Below are positions 9,404 through 16,745 of a DNA stretch of 36,698 bases, in pieces; the first letter of the stretch is position 1, and every line of letters starts with the position of its first letter. Position numbers and translations under genes: made by a program. Under the pieces are notes generated by a model that made no database searches, was not told where the DNA came from, and saw nothing but the letters and a program-made list of their open reading frames with translations. Origin of the DNA: Candidatus Woesebacteria bacterium. GTDB taxonomy: Bacteria > Patescibacteriota > Microgenomatia > UBA8517. Location of the stretch: NCBI GenBank assembly GCA_016181165.1, contig JACOZU010000003.1, positions 1 through 36,698 of the forward strand. Direction: 5' to 3'.

Positions 9404-9811
9404 ATGTCTTTAAGAATCTTACATAATGAAACGGAATTTGGGGTCGGAGATAGAATTCGATTACACCAAAAAGTCAAAGACGGAGAAAAGGAAAGAACCC
9501 AGATATTTGAAGGAATGGTTATTGCCATCAAGAACCGTAAAGAAGGCAGAACGGTAACCTTAAGAAGAATAGGGGCTGGGAATATTGGAATTGAGAGAAT
9601 TTTCCCTACGGAGTCTCCGTTTCTGGAAAAAATCGAGGTTGTCAAGAAAGGAACATCGGGAGTTAGGCACGCCAAACTTTATTATACGCGTGAGAAAAGT
9701 CCCAGGGAGGTAGATGAAATTTTCGCCAGGGCGGCTTCTCGCGAAGAGGTCCAAAAGGAAGTAAAAAAGCCCTCAAGGAAAAGGGTCAAGTATGCCCGTA
9801 AAAAAAGATAA
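9404..9811 (+). CDS. rplS: 50S ribosomal protein L19
   Basis: A 135-residue L19. The KOW-like beta fold is recognisable from FGVGDRIRLHQKV, RTQIFEGMVIAIKNR and ERIFPTESPFLEKIEVVKKG through VRHAKLYYTRE. L19 sits at the interface of the ribosomal subunits. A basic C-terminal extension of about 40 residues ends KYARKKR; such extensions are common in this group. A GTG at 9386 would extend the protein by six residues, but the ATG at 9404 fits both the family start (SLRILHNE) and the promoter position, so it is preferred. Confidence 0.95.
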   Translation: MSLRILHNETEFGVGDRIRLHQKVKDGEKERTQIFEGMVIAIKNRKEGRTVTLRRIGAGNIGIERIFPTESPFLEKIEVVKKGTSGVRHAKLYYTREKSPREVDEIFARAASREEVQKEVKKPSRKRVKYARKKR

Positions 9812-9822
9812 TCTTCGCTAAT

Positions 9823-10443
9823 ATGCTGTCTATAAAAAGGTTACCTCTAGGCACAATGGCGGCCAATTGTTACCTTGTCTATGATGCTAAAGGTAGCGCC
9901 ATTATTATCGATCCGGGAGATGAAGCCGAGTTTATAAGCAGGATTATTCTTGAAAAAGGTTTAAGACCCCAAAAAATTATTGCCACCCACGGACACTTTG
10001 ACCATATTTTAGCGGCACCCGAGCTTAAACTCGCCTTTGGAATACCTTTTTATGCCAGCAAGAAAGATTCGTCTTTGATATCAAAAATGCCCGAGAGGGC
10101 CAAAAGATTTTTAGGCGAAACACCCTTGCCCTTAAAAATAGACTCAAACATTAAAGAAGGTGATAGAATTAGAGTGGGAAAGTATGTATTTGAGGTTTTA
10201 GAGACTCCGGGACATACCCCGGGTAGTATTTGTCTTTTCGAAAAGAAAGAGAGGGCACTTTTTGTGGGTGATTTAGTGTTTCGAGATGGAAGCGTTGGTA
10301 GGTACGATTTTCCCTACTCTGATAAAGCCAGGTTATACAAATCCGTTAAGAAAATTCTTGGTTTTCCCGATAAAACTATTCTCTATCCCGGACACGGCGA
10401 AGAAGTACTCATAAAAGAGCTCAAGGAAGTTAGACATAAGTAA
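9823..10443 (+). CDS. Metallo-beta-lactamase-fold hydrolase (glyoxalase II-like)
   Basis: A 206-residue hydrolase of the MBL fold. The dinuclear metal site is complete: H56, H58, D60 and H61 in THGHFDH, H131 in PGHTPGS, D150 in FVGD and H191 in YPGHGEE. The opening LPLGTMAANCYLVYD is typical of the stand-alone glyoxalase II-like proteins (YcbL type). These cleave thioesters such as S-lactoylglutathione in some bacteria, though CPR organisms usually lack glutathione, so the true substrate is open. A GATAAT hexamer (9807-9812) lies ten bases upstream of the start and may be a -10 box. Cytoplasmic. Confidence 0.9.
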   Translation: MLSIKRLPLGTMAANCYLVYDAKGSAIIIDPGDEAEFISRIILEKGLRPQKIIATHGHFDHILAAPELKLAFGIPFYASKKDSSLISKMPERAKRFLGETPLPLKIDSNIKEGDRIRVGKYVFEVLETPGHTPGSICLFEKKERALFVGDLVFRDGSVGRYDFPYSDKARLYKSVKKILGFPDKTILYPGHGEEVLIKELKEVRHK

Positions 10444-10484
10444 CTATTTTAAATTTTTGAGAAACATGATAGTTTAAATGATAG

Positions 10485-10493
10485 TAGGGGGTG
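10485..10493 (+). promoter_or_regulatory. Strong Shine-Dalgarno AGGGGGTGA that decides the start at 10500
   Basis: AGGGGGTGA differs by one base from the ideal AGGAGGTGA and ends six bases before ATG at 10500. This argues against the in-frame GTG at 10491, which lies inside the site. Confidence 0.6.
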
Positions 10494-10499
10494 AGGACT

Positions 10500-10961
10500 A
10501 TGCATAAGTTAAAAGATCTCAAGAAGAGTTCTCTTTGGAAAAAGCTCCCCTTAATTTTATTGGTTGTCTTGGGAGTGTGGTATTTAGTATCCGGGAGAAA
10601 ACCTTTGCCAGTTGGACAAAATAAGGTTAAGGAGGAAGTTGCCCAACTCTCCTCGGTAGAGAATTATGTCGGTATGGCCAATGCAACGAGGAGCTTTAAC
10701 GGCAAAACTTTCTACTTGAGCGTTACCGCATTTCTCCCCGACCCGGCCAAAGGAAGCTCTTACTATCTCTGGCTTAAAGATGGAGTCAGCGGAACCTCGC
10801 TTTCAGTAGGAAAACTTGAAGCAAAGGGGGACGTCTATGCTCTAAATTATTCTGTCAATAAAAATCTCAATTCGTACGAGACGGTTATTGTTACAGAAGC
10901 GACCGATAGCGAAGTAAAAGAAGCGAAAATGGGAAAAGAGTTATTAAGCGGTAGCTTCTAA
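10500..10961 (+). CDS. Membrane-anchored protein with an RskA-like (anti-sigma) C-terminal domain
   Basis: A 153-residue protein. A basic N-terminus (HKLKDLKKSSLWKK) is followed by one membrane helix (about residues 15-31, LPLILLVVLGVWYLVSG) and an outside domain of about 110 residues. The pattern SSYYLWLKDGVSGTSLSVG, then GDVYALNYSV and VIVTEATDSE, and the ending ELLSGSF recalls the C-terminal domain of anti-sigma-K factors (RskA). That domain in CPR proteins often occurs without any sigma-binding part, as here: no zinc anti-sigma motif is present. Function is therefore unknown; it is probably an extracytoplasmic beta-sandwich. sodA follows two bases after the stop. Confidence 0.6.
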   Translation: MHKLKDLKKSSLWKKLPLILLVVLGVWYLVSGRKPLPVGQNKVKEEVAQLSSVENYVGMANATRSFNGKTFYLSVTAFLPDPAKGSSYYLWLKDGVSGTSLSVGKLEAKGDVYALNYSVNKNLNSYETVIVTEATDSEVKEAKMGKELLSGSF

Positions 10962-10962
10962 A

Positions 10963-11574
10963 ATGTTTAGCCTACCCGATCTTCCCTACTCCTACAGCGC
11001 TCTTGAGCCTCATATCGACGAGGAGACAATGAGGATTCACCACGATAAACACCACGCAGCCTACGTTGAGAATCTAAATAAAGCCCTAGAAGGACAGGAG
11101 GAACTGCTTTCAATGCAGATAGAAGAATTAATTAAAAACCTGGATAAAGTTCCGGAAAATGTGAGAACCAAAGTCAAAAATAACGGCGGCGGACACTTAA
11201 ATCATTCCTTCTTTTGGCAAATCATGACGCCGGATTCTCCAAAAGAACCGAAAGGAAGCTTAATGGAAGAAATAAGAAGAAGTTTTGGAAACTTAGAGAC
11301 ATTTAAAGAGAAGTTTGCGGAGGCGGCCCTCGGTAGGTTCGGCAGCGGTTGGGCCTGGCTCATTTGGGAAAACGCTGAACTAAAAATTGTCGATAGCCCT
11401 AACCAGGATTCTCCTTTGATGGAAAACAAATTTCCGATTTTGGGACTTGATGTTTGGGAACACGCATACTATCTTAAGTATCAGAATAGGCGCGCCGATT
11501 ATATTAAAGCTTGGTGGAATGTAGTTAATTGGAAAAAAGTCGAGGCGATGCTCGCGTCAGCTAAATCCTCCTAG
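10963..11574 (+). CDS. sodA: Superoxide dismutase, Mn type predicted
   Basis: A 203-residue Fe/Mn superoxide dismutase, which converts superoxide to oxygen and peroxide. Metal ligands are all present: H26 (RIHHDKHH), H81 (GGGHLNHS), D163 and H167 (LDVWEHAYY). G77 together with Q148 in PNQDSPLM is the pattern of manganese rather than iron enzymes. No signal peptide, so cytoplasmic. It begins right after the RskA-like gene and ends just before a SurA-like gene. The enzyme suggests exposure to oxygen, which is not universal among these mostly fermentative bacteria. Confidence 0.95.
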   Translation: MFSLPDLPYSYSALEPHIDEETMRIHHDKHHAAYVENLNKALEGQEELLSMQIEELIKNLDKVPENVRTKVKNNGGGHLNHSFFWQIMTPDSPKEPKGSLMEEIRRSFGNLETFKEKFAEAALGRFGSGWAWLIWENAELKIVDSPNQDSPLMENKFPILGLDVWEHAYYLKYQNRRADYIKAWWNVVNWKKVEAMLASAKSS

Positions 11575-11579
11575 GAAGG
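11573..11579 (+). promoter_or_regulatory. Shine-Dalgarno AGGAAGG supporting a TTG start
   Basis: AGGAAGG ends five bases before TTG at 11585 and overlaps the stop of sodA. It is the reason for accepting the rare TTG start of the next gene. Confidence 0.55.
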
Positions 11580-11584
11580 CACTC

Positions 11585-12196
11585 TTGACCAAATTTAAAA
11601 TTCCCGAAAATCTCCTAAAGAATAAAACGTTCAAAGTCGCAGCCCTAATTATCCTAATAGGAATCGTTCTCACTCTAACCAAATCACTCTTTGTTGCGGC
11701 TATTGTTAACGGCACTCCAATAAGCAGGTTTACGGTTGTCAAGGAACTCGAGAGGCAGGGAGGAGCCGATGCCCTCAACACCTTTATCGAAAGAGCCCTT
11801 ATTTTCCAGGAGGCAAAAAAACAGGGAGTATCGGTTTCCAAAGAAGCAATCGATAGCCAAATTGCCGACATAGAAAAATTACTCAAAGGCCAAGGGGTCA
11901 CTCTCGATGAGGCATTAAAGTCGCGGGGACAAACAAGGAGCGAACTTATTGAGCAGATTAGGATTCAAAAAACCGTAGAGGCAATTTTGGCTCAAAAAAT
12001 TAATATTACGGAAGAAGACTTAGCCAACTATTTTGAAGAGAATAAGGAACTTTTAGAAGAAGGAGCTACTCTGGAAGGCGTTAAGGAAGACATTAGACAA
12101 CAACTTTTCCAGCAAAAATTAAACGAAGAATATTCAAAATGGATAGCAGAGCTTAAGGCTAAGGCCAAAATTTATTACCTAGTCAAATATAGCTAA
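11585..12196 (+). CDS. SurA N-terminal-like membrane-anchored chaperone
   Basis: A 203-residue protein starting at TTG. A membrane helix spans about residues 17-37 (KVAALIILIGIVLTLTKSLF). An extracytoplasmic helical domain follows: AAIVNGTPISRFTVVKELE, ALIFQEAKKQGVSVSKEAID, SRGQTRSELIEQIRIQ and EEDLANYFEENKELL. This order is that of the SurA/PrsA/SppA-type foldases. The parvulin PPIase domain that usually sits in the middle is absent, so this is a chaperone-only form in which the last helix (VKEDIRQQLFQQKLNEEY) rejoins the N-terminal domain. It probably helps fold secreted proteins. Common in CPR genomes. Confidence 0.8.
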   Translation: MTKFKIPENLLKNKTFKVAALIILIGIVLTLTKSLFVAAIVNGTPISRFTVVKELERQGGADALNTFIERALIFQEAKKQGVSVSKEAIDSQIADIEKLLKGQGVTLDEALKSRGQTRSELIEQIRIQKTVEAILAQKINITEEDLANYFEENKELLEEGATLEGVKEDIRQQLFQQKLNEEYSKWIAELKAKAKIYYLVKYS

Positions 12197-12257
12197 AACT
12201 TAAAGCAAAACTGCGGACTAGACCCGTCTCTTTAATTATGCTTCAATAAAATAAGAC

Positions 12258-12266
12258 AGGGGGTGA
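12258..12266 (+). promoter_or_regulatory. Shine-Dalgarno AGGGGGTGA of the DUF5652 gene
   Basis: The same nonamer as at 10485 ends five bases before TTG at 12272. It overlaps the alternative in-frame GTG at 12263, which is therefore unlikely to be the start. Confidence 0.55.
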
Positions 12267-12271
12267 GACTT

Positions 12272-12484
12272 TTGAACAAAGAACTTATCTTAGGCCCGAT
12301 CGCTAATTTTCCGACGGCTCTTATTGTCGTATTTATTATCTGGTCGCTTTTTTGGAAAGGTCTTTCGATGTGGAGGGCGGCCAGGAATAACCAAAGCTTC
12401 TGGTATGTGGCCCTTCTTATCGTGAGCACGGGAGGCATCTTGGAAATTATTTATCTGGCTTTCTTTCAAAAGAGGAGGAAATAG
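12272..12484 (+). CDS. DUF5652 family two-helix membrane protein
   Basis: A 70-residue protein (TTG start) with two membrane helices, about 11-29 (FPTALIVVFIIWSLFWKGL) and 44-62. The hallmark WKGLSMWRAARNNQSFWYV between them and the GGILEIIYLAFF second helix match the DUF5652 family, which is common in CPR and DPANN genomes. Function unknown. A start at GTG 12263 would add three residues. It stands alone between a SurA-like gene and ruvC. Confidence 0.75.
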   Translation: MNKELILGPIANFPTALIVVFIIWSLFWKGLSMWRAARNNQSFWYVALLIVSTGGILEIIYLAFFQKRRK

Positions 12485-12496
12485 CTCTTAGGAGCG

Positions 12497-12507
12497 TATA
12501 ATATAAT
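12497..12507 (+). promoter_or_regulatory. Overlapping -10 boxes before ruvC
   Basis: TATAATATAAT contains two overlapping perfect TATAAT hexamers (12497-12502 and 12502-12507). The first ends seven bases before the ruvC ATG at 12510, the same spacing as at other leaderless-type starts in this window. No good -35 box is visible. Confidence 0.6.
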
Positions 12508-12509
12508 CG

Positions 12510-13016
12510 ATGTTGATTTTAGGGATTGACCCGGGAACGGCCGTCACCGGCTACGGGGTAATAAAAACGACCCCAGGTCTTTTTGAGGTTTTGGAATTCG
12601 GCCTGATTGAGACCGACAAAGAAGGTTCACCGGGAAAAAGATTGGAAAACATTTACTTGGCGATGAGCCGCCTTCTTAAAAAGTTCTCGCCCGACCTCGT
12701 TGCCATCGAGAAACTTTTTTTTGCCACCAACGCTAAAACCGCCATGCGAGTTGGGCAAGCCCAGGGTGTAATGATTTTTGCCGCGGCTAAGTATAAAATA
12801 GAAGTGGCTGAATATGCACCGGGAACCATTAAGAAGATAGTTGCAGGAGACGGGAGGGCCGACAAGAAAATGATCCAAAAATCGGTCAGAAAGGTTCTCG
12901 GGGCTAAAGTCAGAAGTGGAGCTAGAAAAAAGACCCACTTTGACAATGCGGCCGATGCCTTGGCAGTGGCGCTCTGCCATGCATATAGGATAAAAGGAGG
13001 TGATAATAATGGCTGA
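12510..13016 (+). CDS. ruvC: Holliday junction endodeoxyribonuclease RuvC
   Basis: A 168-residue RNase-H-fold resolvase that cuts four-way junctions during recombination. D7 in GIDPGTAVTGYG and E67 in AIEKLFF are clear catalytic acids. The final cluster reads HFDNAADALAVALCHAY. D149 matches the last conserved Asp, while the position of E. coli D138 is N146, with D145 and H143 close by. Some homologues, such as Thermus with His, also vary there, so activity is likely kept. Its end overlaps the next gene by eight bases and contains that gene's Shine-Dalgarno. ruvA and ruvB are not in this window. Confidence 0.95.
   Translation: MLILGIDPGTAVTGYGVIKTTPGLFEVLEFGLIETDKEGSPGKRLENIYLAMSRLLKKFSPDLVAIEKLFFATNAKTAMRVGQAQGVMIFAAAKYKIEVAEYAPGTIKKIVAGDGRADKKMIQKSVRKVLGAKVRSGARKKTHFDNAADALAVALCHAYRIKGGDNNG
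12994..13003 (+). promoter_or_regulatory. Perfect Shine-Dalgarno AAGGAGGTGA inside the end of ruvC
   Basis: AAGGAGGTGA ends five bases before ATG at 13009. It lies within the last codons of ruvC and fixes the start of the next gene at 13009 rather than at the GTG at 13000, which is part of the site. Confidence 0.75.
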
Positions 13017-13263
13017 TTTAAAGATAGGGAAAGTCACTCACTACTATGACAAAATCGGAGTAGCCATCGTCGAGCTAGACGGTACCCTAACCGTGGGAGA
13101 AAAAGTAAAATTTTCCCGAGGCGGAGAGGATTTATTTGAACAGGCGGTTGATTCAATCCAGATTGAACACGAAAAGAAGGATTCCGCCGGCAAGGGCGAC
13201 GTGGTAGGATTAAAAGTCGAGAGCGAGGTCAAAGAAGGTGCGGAAGTTTACAAAATCGAGTAA
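13009..13263 (+). CDS. Translation elongation factor-like beta-barrel protein
   Basis: An 84-residue protein made of a single small barrel. KIGKVTHYYDKIGVAIVELDG, LTVGEKVKFSRGG, and DVVGLKVESEVKEGAEVYKI match domain 2 of EF-Tu-type GTPases (PF03144-like), without any GTPase domain. Stand-alone barrels of this kind are often annotated as translation elongation factor-like proteins in CPR and archaeal genomes; the function is unknown. A ribosome- or tRNA-related role is only an inference. It has one of the best Shine-Dalgarno sequences in the window, so high expression is plausible. It overlaps ruvC by eight bases. Confidence 0.75.
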   Translation: MADLKIGKVTHYYDKIGVAIVELDGTLTVGEKVKFSRGGEDLFEQAVDSIQIEHEKKDSAGKGDVVGLKVESEVKEGAEVYKIE

Positions 13264-13651
13264 AAGAGGAATTGATTGGAAGTTGGCTCCCGATGTCAAA
13301 AAAAGACTTTTGCATCTTATTTCAACCTGCGAAATAACTTGGGTAAAATCTTCAAAAATCCACTGCTTCAGATCAGTTAATGCCAATACTCGAGCCTATG
13401 CCAGAATCTGGGGCTTAAACAGAGTTTGGCAAAAGGCGCTTAGAGAAACTCCCGCTTATGTCGTTGAAGTAATTGCGGAGAAATATGATAGACTCCCGGA
13501 CATCGAAAAGGATAAGGTCCTTCTTCATGAGCTGACCCACATTCCCAAAAATTTCTCAGGGGCTCTGCTGCCACACGTGAGACGAGGTAAGCGTTCTTTC
13601 CACGACAAAGTGCACGTTTTAATCGCCCAATATCTTGCCAAGGTATCATGA
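13238..13651 (+). CDS. Putative zinc metallopeptidase (phage-metallopeptidase-like)
   Basis: A 137-residue protein with the zinc motif HELTH (H97, E98, H101 counted from the GTG start) and a likely third ligand H113 in SGALLPHVRRGKRSFHD. The preceding block IHCFRSVNANTRAYARIWGL and the LLHELTHIPKNFSG core match small putative metallopeptidases seen in phages, archaea and CPR bacteria. The start is uncertain: GTG at 13238 overlaps the previous gene by 26 bases and no ATG occurs before the conserved part, which begins near DWKLAPDVKKRL. It overlaps holA by four bases (ATGA). Substrate unknown; no signal peptide. Confidence 0.7.
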   Translation: MRKFTKSSKRGIDWKLAPDVKKRLLHLISTCEITWVKSSKIHCFRSVNANTRAYARIWGLNRVWQKALRETPAYVVEVIAEKYDRLPDIEKDKVLLHELTHIPKNFSGALLPHVRRGKRSFHDKVHVLIAQYLAKVS

Positions 13652-14316
13652 AGATAATCATTTTGCACGGAGACCACATCAGTGCTTCCTATGCCCGACT
13701 CTCTAAATTTATAGAAGTAGCGAAGGCCCGGGGTTGGCCCGTCGGCACCCTTGAAATGGGCGAAAATATTGAAGAGAAGCTGACGAATGCCTCTTTGTTT
13801 AGGGGAGAGAATTTCTATGTCATCAAAAGCTTTGTCAAGCTGGGGAAAAACTTCTTTAATAAGAATGCCAAAAGACTAAAAGAGGCTCCCGGGAATTTGG
13901 TCATCTACCAAGAAGACTTTATTGCCAAGGATTTGCTTTCGTTCGTTCCCAAGGATGCAAAAATTGAAGAGTTTAAGCTCCCGAGACTAATTTTTGATTT
14001 TCTCGACTCCTTTTATCCGGGGAACGTCAAAAGGACGCTCACTCTTCTTCATCAAGTTTTAAAAAATGAACCCCCGGAATTTGTTTTTGCCCTTTTAGGC
14101 CGGCACGTCAGGGATCTTTACTGGGCGAAAACGGGCAGCCCCCTGCCGCTCCCTCCCTGGCGAGCCCAAAAGCTGAAAAATCAGGCCGGGAAATTTAGTC
14201 AAGGTGCCCTTGAAGAGATTATCAGCCGTCTTGCGGAAACCGATATCAAAGTAAAAACTTCCCAGGCGCAGCTGACTTCTTCCCTTGACCTTATGACCGT
14301 TACCCTTCTAAAATAA
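13648..14316 (+). CDS. holA: DNA polymerase III delta subunit-like protein (clamp loader)
   Basis: A 222-residue protein with the C-terminal clamp-loader helical domain of HolA: VFALLGRHVRDLYWAKTG, LPPWRAQKLKNQAGKFS, then ALEEIISRLAETDIKVKT and a final DLMTVTLL. The opening KIIILHGDHISASYARL is the HolA strand/helix start (usually ...GxDxxxxxx), and the middle NLVIYQEDFIAKDLLSF also fits. It is shorter than the usual 320-340 residues because the N-terminal domain is compact, as often in CPR. Delta opens the sliding clamp during loading. The family match is good, but low overall conservation leaves some doubt. Confidence 0.8.
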   Translation: MKIIILHGDHISASYARLSKFIEVAKARGWPVGTLEMGENIEEKLTNASLFRGENFYVIKSFVKLGKNFFNKNAKRLKEAPGNLVIYQEDFIAKDLLSFVPKDAKIEEFKLPRLIFDFLDSFYPGNVKRTLTLLHQVLKNEPPEFVFALLGRHVRDLYWAKTGSPLPLPPWRAQKLKNQAGKFSQGALEEIISRLAETDIKVKTSQAQLTSSLDLMTVTLLK

Positions 14317-14319
14317 AGT

Positions 14320-15672
14320 GTGAGCGTTGACCCTTCAATCTTTAAGGCCTACGACGTTAGGGGTATCTACCCGACCACTTTGAATGAAGAAATAGCCTAT
14401 AAAATCGGCCAGGGATATGCGGATTTTGTTAAGCCGAAAGGTGAAATTGCTGTCGGCCACGACGTTCGCCTCCACTCGGAAAAGCTTAAGAACGAAGTTG
14501 TCCGGGGGCTGACCGATGCGGGAGTCAACGTCGTCGATGTTGGCCTGATTTCGACCGATATGTATTACTTTGCGGTCGGACATTACCAACTCGGCGGCGG
14601 CATCCAATCCACCGCTTCCCACAATCCTCCGGAGTGGCACGGCTTTAAAATGGTCAAAGAGTCGGTGAAACCGCTGACTTTTGAGCAGGGAATTACCCAG
14701 ATACGGGATTTCGCCGCTTCAGGCAAAAGTATCAAGGCCCCCAGCAAAGGTAATCTTCGGAAGACGAATATCGAAGAAGATTATGCGAGCTTTGTTCTGG
14801 GTTGGCTTGCCCCCGACAAAATAAAGCCGATGAAGGTTGTCATTAACGCCAACTTTGGTTATGCCGGCCTCATCTTCAAGAAAATTGTTCAAAAAGGAAA
14901 GCTGCCTTTAGAAATTGTCGAGCTTAATACCATTCCCGACGGCACTTTCCCCAAAGGAAGACCGGACCCCTTTGTGCCGGAAAACCGAACGGAATTTACC
15001 GAGTTGGTAGGCTCAACGGAAAGTGACTTGGGAATTGCTTGGGATGCGGATGCCGACCGAGTTTTCTTTGCCGCCGACGGCGGGCTCTTCGTCGAGCCTT
15101 ACTACTTAAACACCATTCTGATAAGGAAAATGCTTGCCAAATACCCAGGCGAAAAAGTAATCTACGACCCGCGCTACAGCTGGGCCTTAATCGACGAAAT
15201 AGAAAAAAATGGAGGAAAACCGGTAATTTCCCGGGTTGGACATTCATTCATCAAAGAAGCGATGAGAAGCGAAAACGCCCTATTTGCGACGGAATCAAGC
15301 GGCCACACCTACTACCGAGACTTTTGGTATGCGGATAGCGGCATGATTCCCGTGATGCAAATCCTCGAATTTCTTTCCGAAGGCAACGTCAAGTTATCCG
15401 AGACGGTTAGGCCCGTCATGCAGAAATACTTTATTTCTGGAGAAATCAATTCGGCAGTGGCCGACAAAGAAGCGAAGATGGCAGAGATAGGCCAAAAATA
15501 CAAGGATGGCAAACAATCGACACTTGACGGCATTGCCGTCGAATACGAACAATATCGGTTTGTGGTCAGGCCGTCAAACACCGAGCCGCTTTTGAGGTTA
15601 ACCGTGGAGGGAAAAACCAGAAAAATCATGGAAGAGAAAAAAGAAGAAATACTCAAACTGATCAGGTCTTAA
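14320..15672 (+). CDS. Phosphomannomutase / phosphoglucomutase
   Basis: A 450-residue alpha-D-phosphohexomutase moving phosphate between C6 and C1 of glucose or mannose. The active serine is S100 in STASHNPPEWHGFK. The magnesium loop is D242-A-D244-A-D246-R. The sugar loop reads FATESSGHTYYRD, and the phosphate loop is RPSNTEPLLRLTVEG. The start is GTG at 14320, three bases after holA. The next gene is a bifunctional phosphoglucose/phosphomannose isomerase, so the pair can interconvert Fru-6-P, Man-6-P, Glc-6-P and their 1-phosphates for sugar-nucleotide synthesis. Which sugar is preferred cannot be read from sequence. Confidence 0.93.
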   Translation: MSVDPSIFKAYDVRGIYPTTLNEEIAYKIGQGYADFVKPKGEIAVGHDVRLHSEKLKNEVVRGLTDAGVNVVDVGLISTDMYYFAVGHYQLGGGIQSTASHNPPEWHGFKMVKESVKPLTFEQGITQIRDFAASGKSIKAPSKGNLRKTNIEEDYASFVLGWLAPDKIKPMKVVINANFGYAGLIFKKIVQKGKLPLEIVELNTIPDGTFPKGRPDPFVPENRTEFTELVGSTESDLGIAWDADADRVFFAADGGLFVEPYYLNTILIRKMLAKYPGEKVIYDPRYSWALIDEIEKNGGKPVISRVGHSFIKEAMRSENALFATESSGHTYYRDFWYADSGMIPVMQILEFLSEGNVKLSETVRPVMQKYFISGEINSAVADKEAKMAEIGQKYKDGKQSTLDGIAVEYEQYRFVVRPSNTEPLLRLTVEGKTRKIMEEKKEEILKLIRS

Positions 15673-15674
15673 AA

Positions 15675-16745
15675 ATGCACAGTTTAGATTCCCTTGACGA
15701 AATCAATAAGCTTGATAACGGTAACGTTCTTACCTCTATCGAGAAGCTGGGGGCCCAAATAAGACAAGCCTGGGAGGAGGTTAGGCAGCGAGAAGTCCCC
15801 GCCGCCTGTCCCTTAGCTAAGAATGTCATTGTTTCGGGTATGGGCGGCTCAGCCTTGGGGGGGCGGATTGTCGACTCTCTTCTCGCCGACAGGGCCAGGG
15901 TTCCTATCGAGGTTGTCACTGAATATAACCTTCCCAATTATGTTAACAAGGATACCTTAGTTATTCTTTCATCATACTCCGGCAATACCGAAGAAACTCT
16001 GGCTTCGGCCAATGAGGCGCTTAACCGCGGGGCCGTGGTCTACGGAGTCACCACCGGCGGCAAACTGGCCGACTTTTTGAGCGAGAATGGATTTGAAGGT
16101 TATATCTATAACCCCAATGAAAATCCGTCAAATCAGCCAAGAATGGGCCTGGGCTATTCGATTGCTTCCGTCCTCGCGGTTCTTTCGAAATGCGAATTTA
16201 TTAATTTACTCGATAGTGAAATGGAAGAGGCCATCATCGAGGCGGAAGGCCTGATCACCGATTACGGAGCTAACGTTCCCGAGAATGAAAACATCGCCAA
16301 AGCCCTGGCCATAAAACTGAAAGGCAAAGTGCCGGTCATTATTGCCAGCGAGCATCTTGTCGGTAGCGCCCATACCTTTAAAAACCAGCTCAATGAAAAT
16401 GCCAAAACGTTTGGCCTCACCTTCGACATTCCTGAGTTAAATCACCACTTAATGGAGGGGTTAAGAAACCCCCATGAGATTAAAAACCTACTCCATTTTC
16501 TCTTTCTTGAGTCCCAGCATTATAGTAAAAGGGTCAGAATCAGGTATCCGATAACGAAAGAGGTTGTTGAAAAGAACGACATCGAAACGGAAGTTTACAG
16601 CACCCGCGGGTCAAAAAAAATCATCGAGATTTTTGAAATCCTGGTTCTCTCTTCATATATTTCTTTTTATCTGGCGATGCTCTACGGCCAGGACCCCTCA
16701 CCCATTCCCTGGGTTGACCACTTCAAGGAAAGGCTAGCCAGATGA
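15675..16745 (+). CDS. Bifunctional phosphoglucose/phosphomannose isomerase (SIS type)
   Basis: A 356-residue SIS-domain isomerase of the archaeal PGI/PMI type. VIVSGMGGSALGGRI, then VILSSYSGNTEETL and the NQPRMGLGYSI signature are diagnostic. The C-terminal half has the IPELNHHLMEGLRNP loop with the catalytic His and ends SPIPWVDHFKERL. It interconverts Glc-6-P or Man-6-P with Fru-6-P and replaces the classical Pgi in many CPR genomes. It begins two bases after the mutase gene and overlaps ppsA by four bases (ATGA), so these genes are surely co-transcribed. Confidence 0.92.
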   Translation: MHSLDSLDEINKLDNGNVLTSIEKLGAQIRQAWEEVRQREVPAACPLAKNVIVSGMGGSALGGRIVDSLLADRARVPIEVVTEYNLPNYVNKDTLVILSSYSGNTEETLASANEALNRGAVVYGVTTGGKLADFLSENGFEGYIYNPNENPSNQPRMGLGYSIASVLAVLSKCEFINLLDSEMEEAIIEAEGLITDYGANVPENENIAKALAIKLKGKVPVIIASEHLVGSAHTFKNQLNENAKTFGLTFDIPELNHHLMEGLRNPHEIKNLLHFLFLESQHYSKRVRIRYPITKEVVEKNDIETEVYSTRGSKKIIEIFEILVLSSYISFYLAMLYGQDPSPIPWVDHFKERLAR

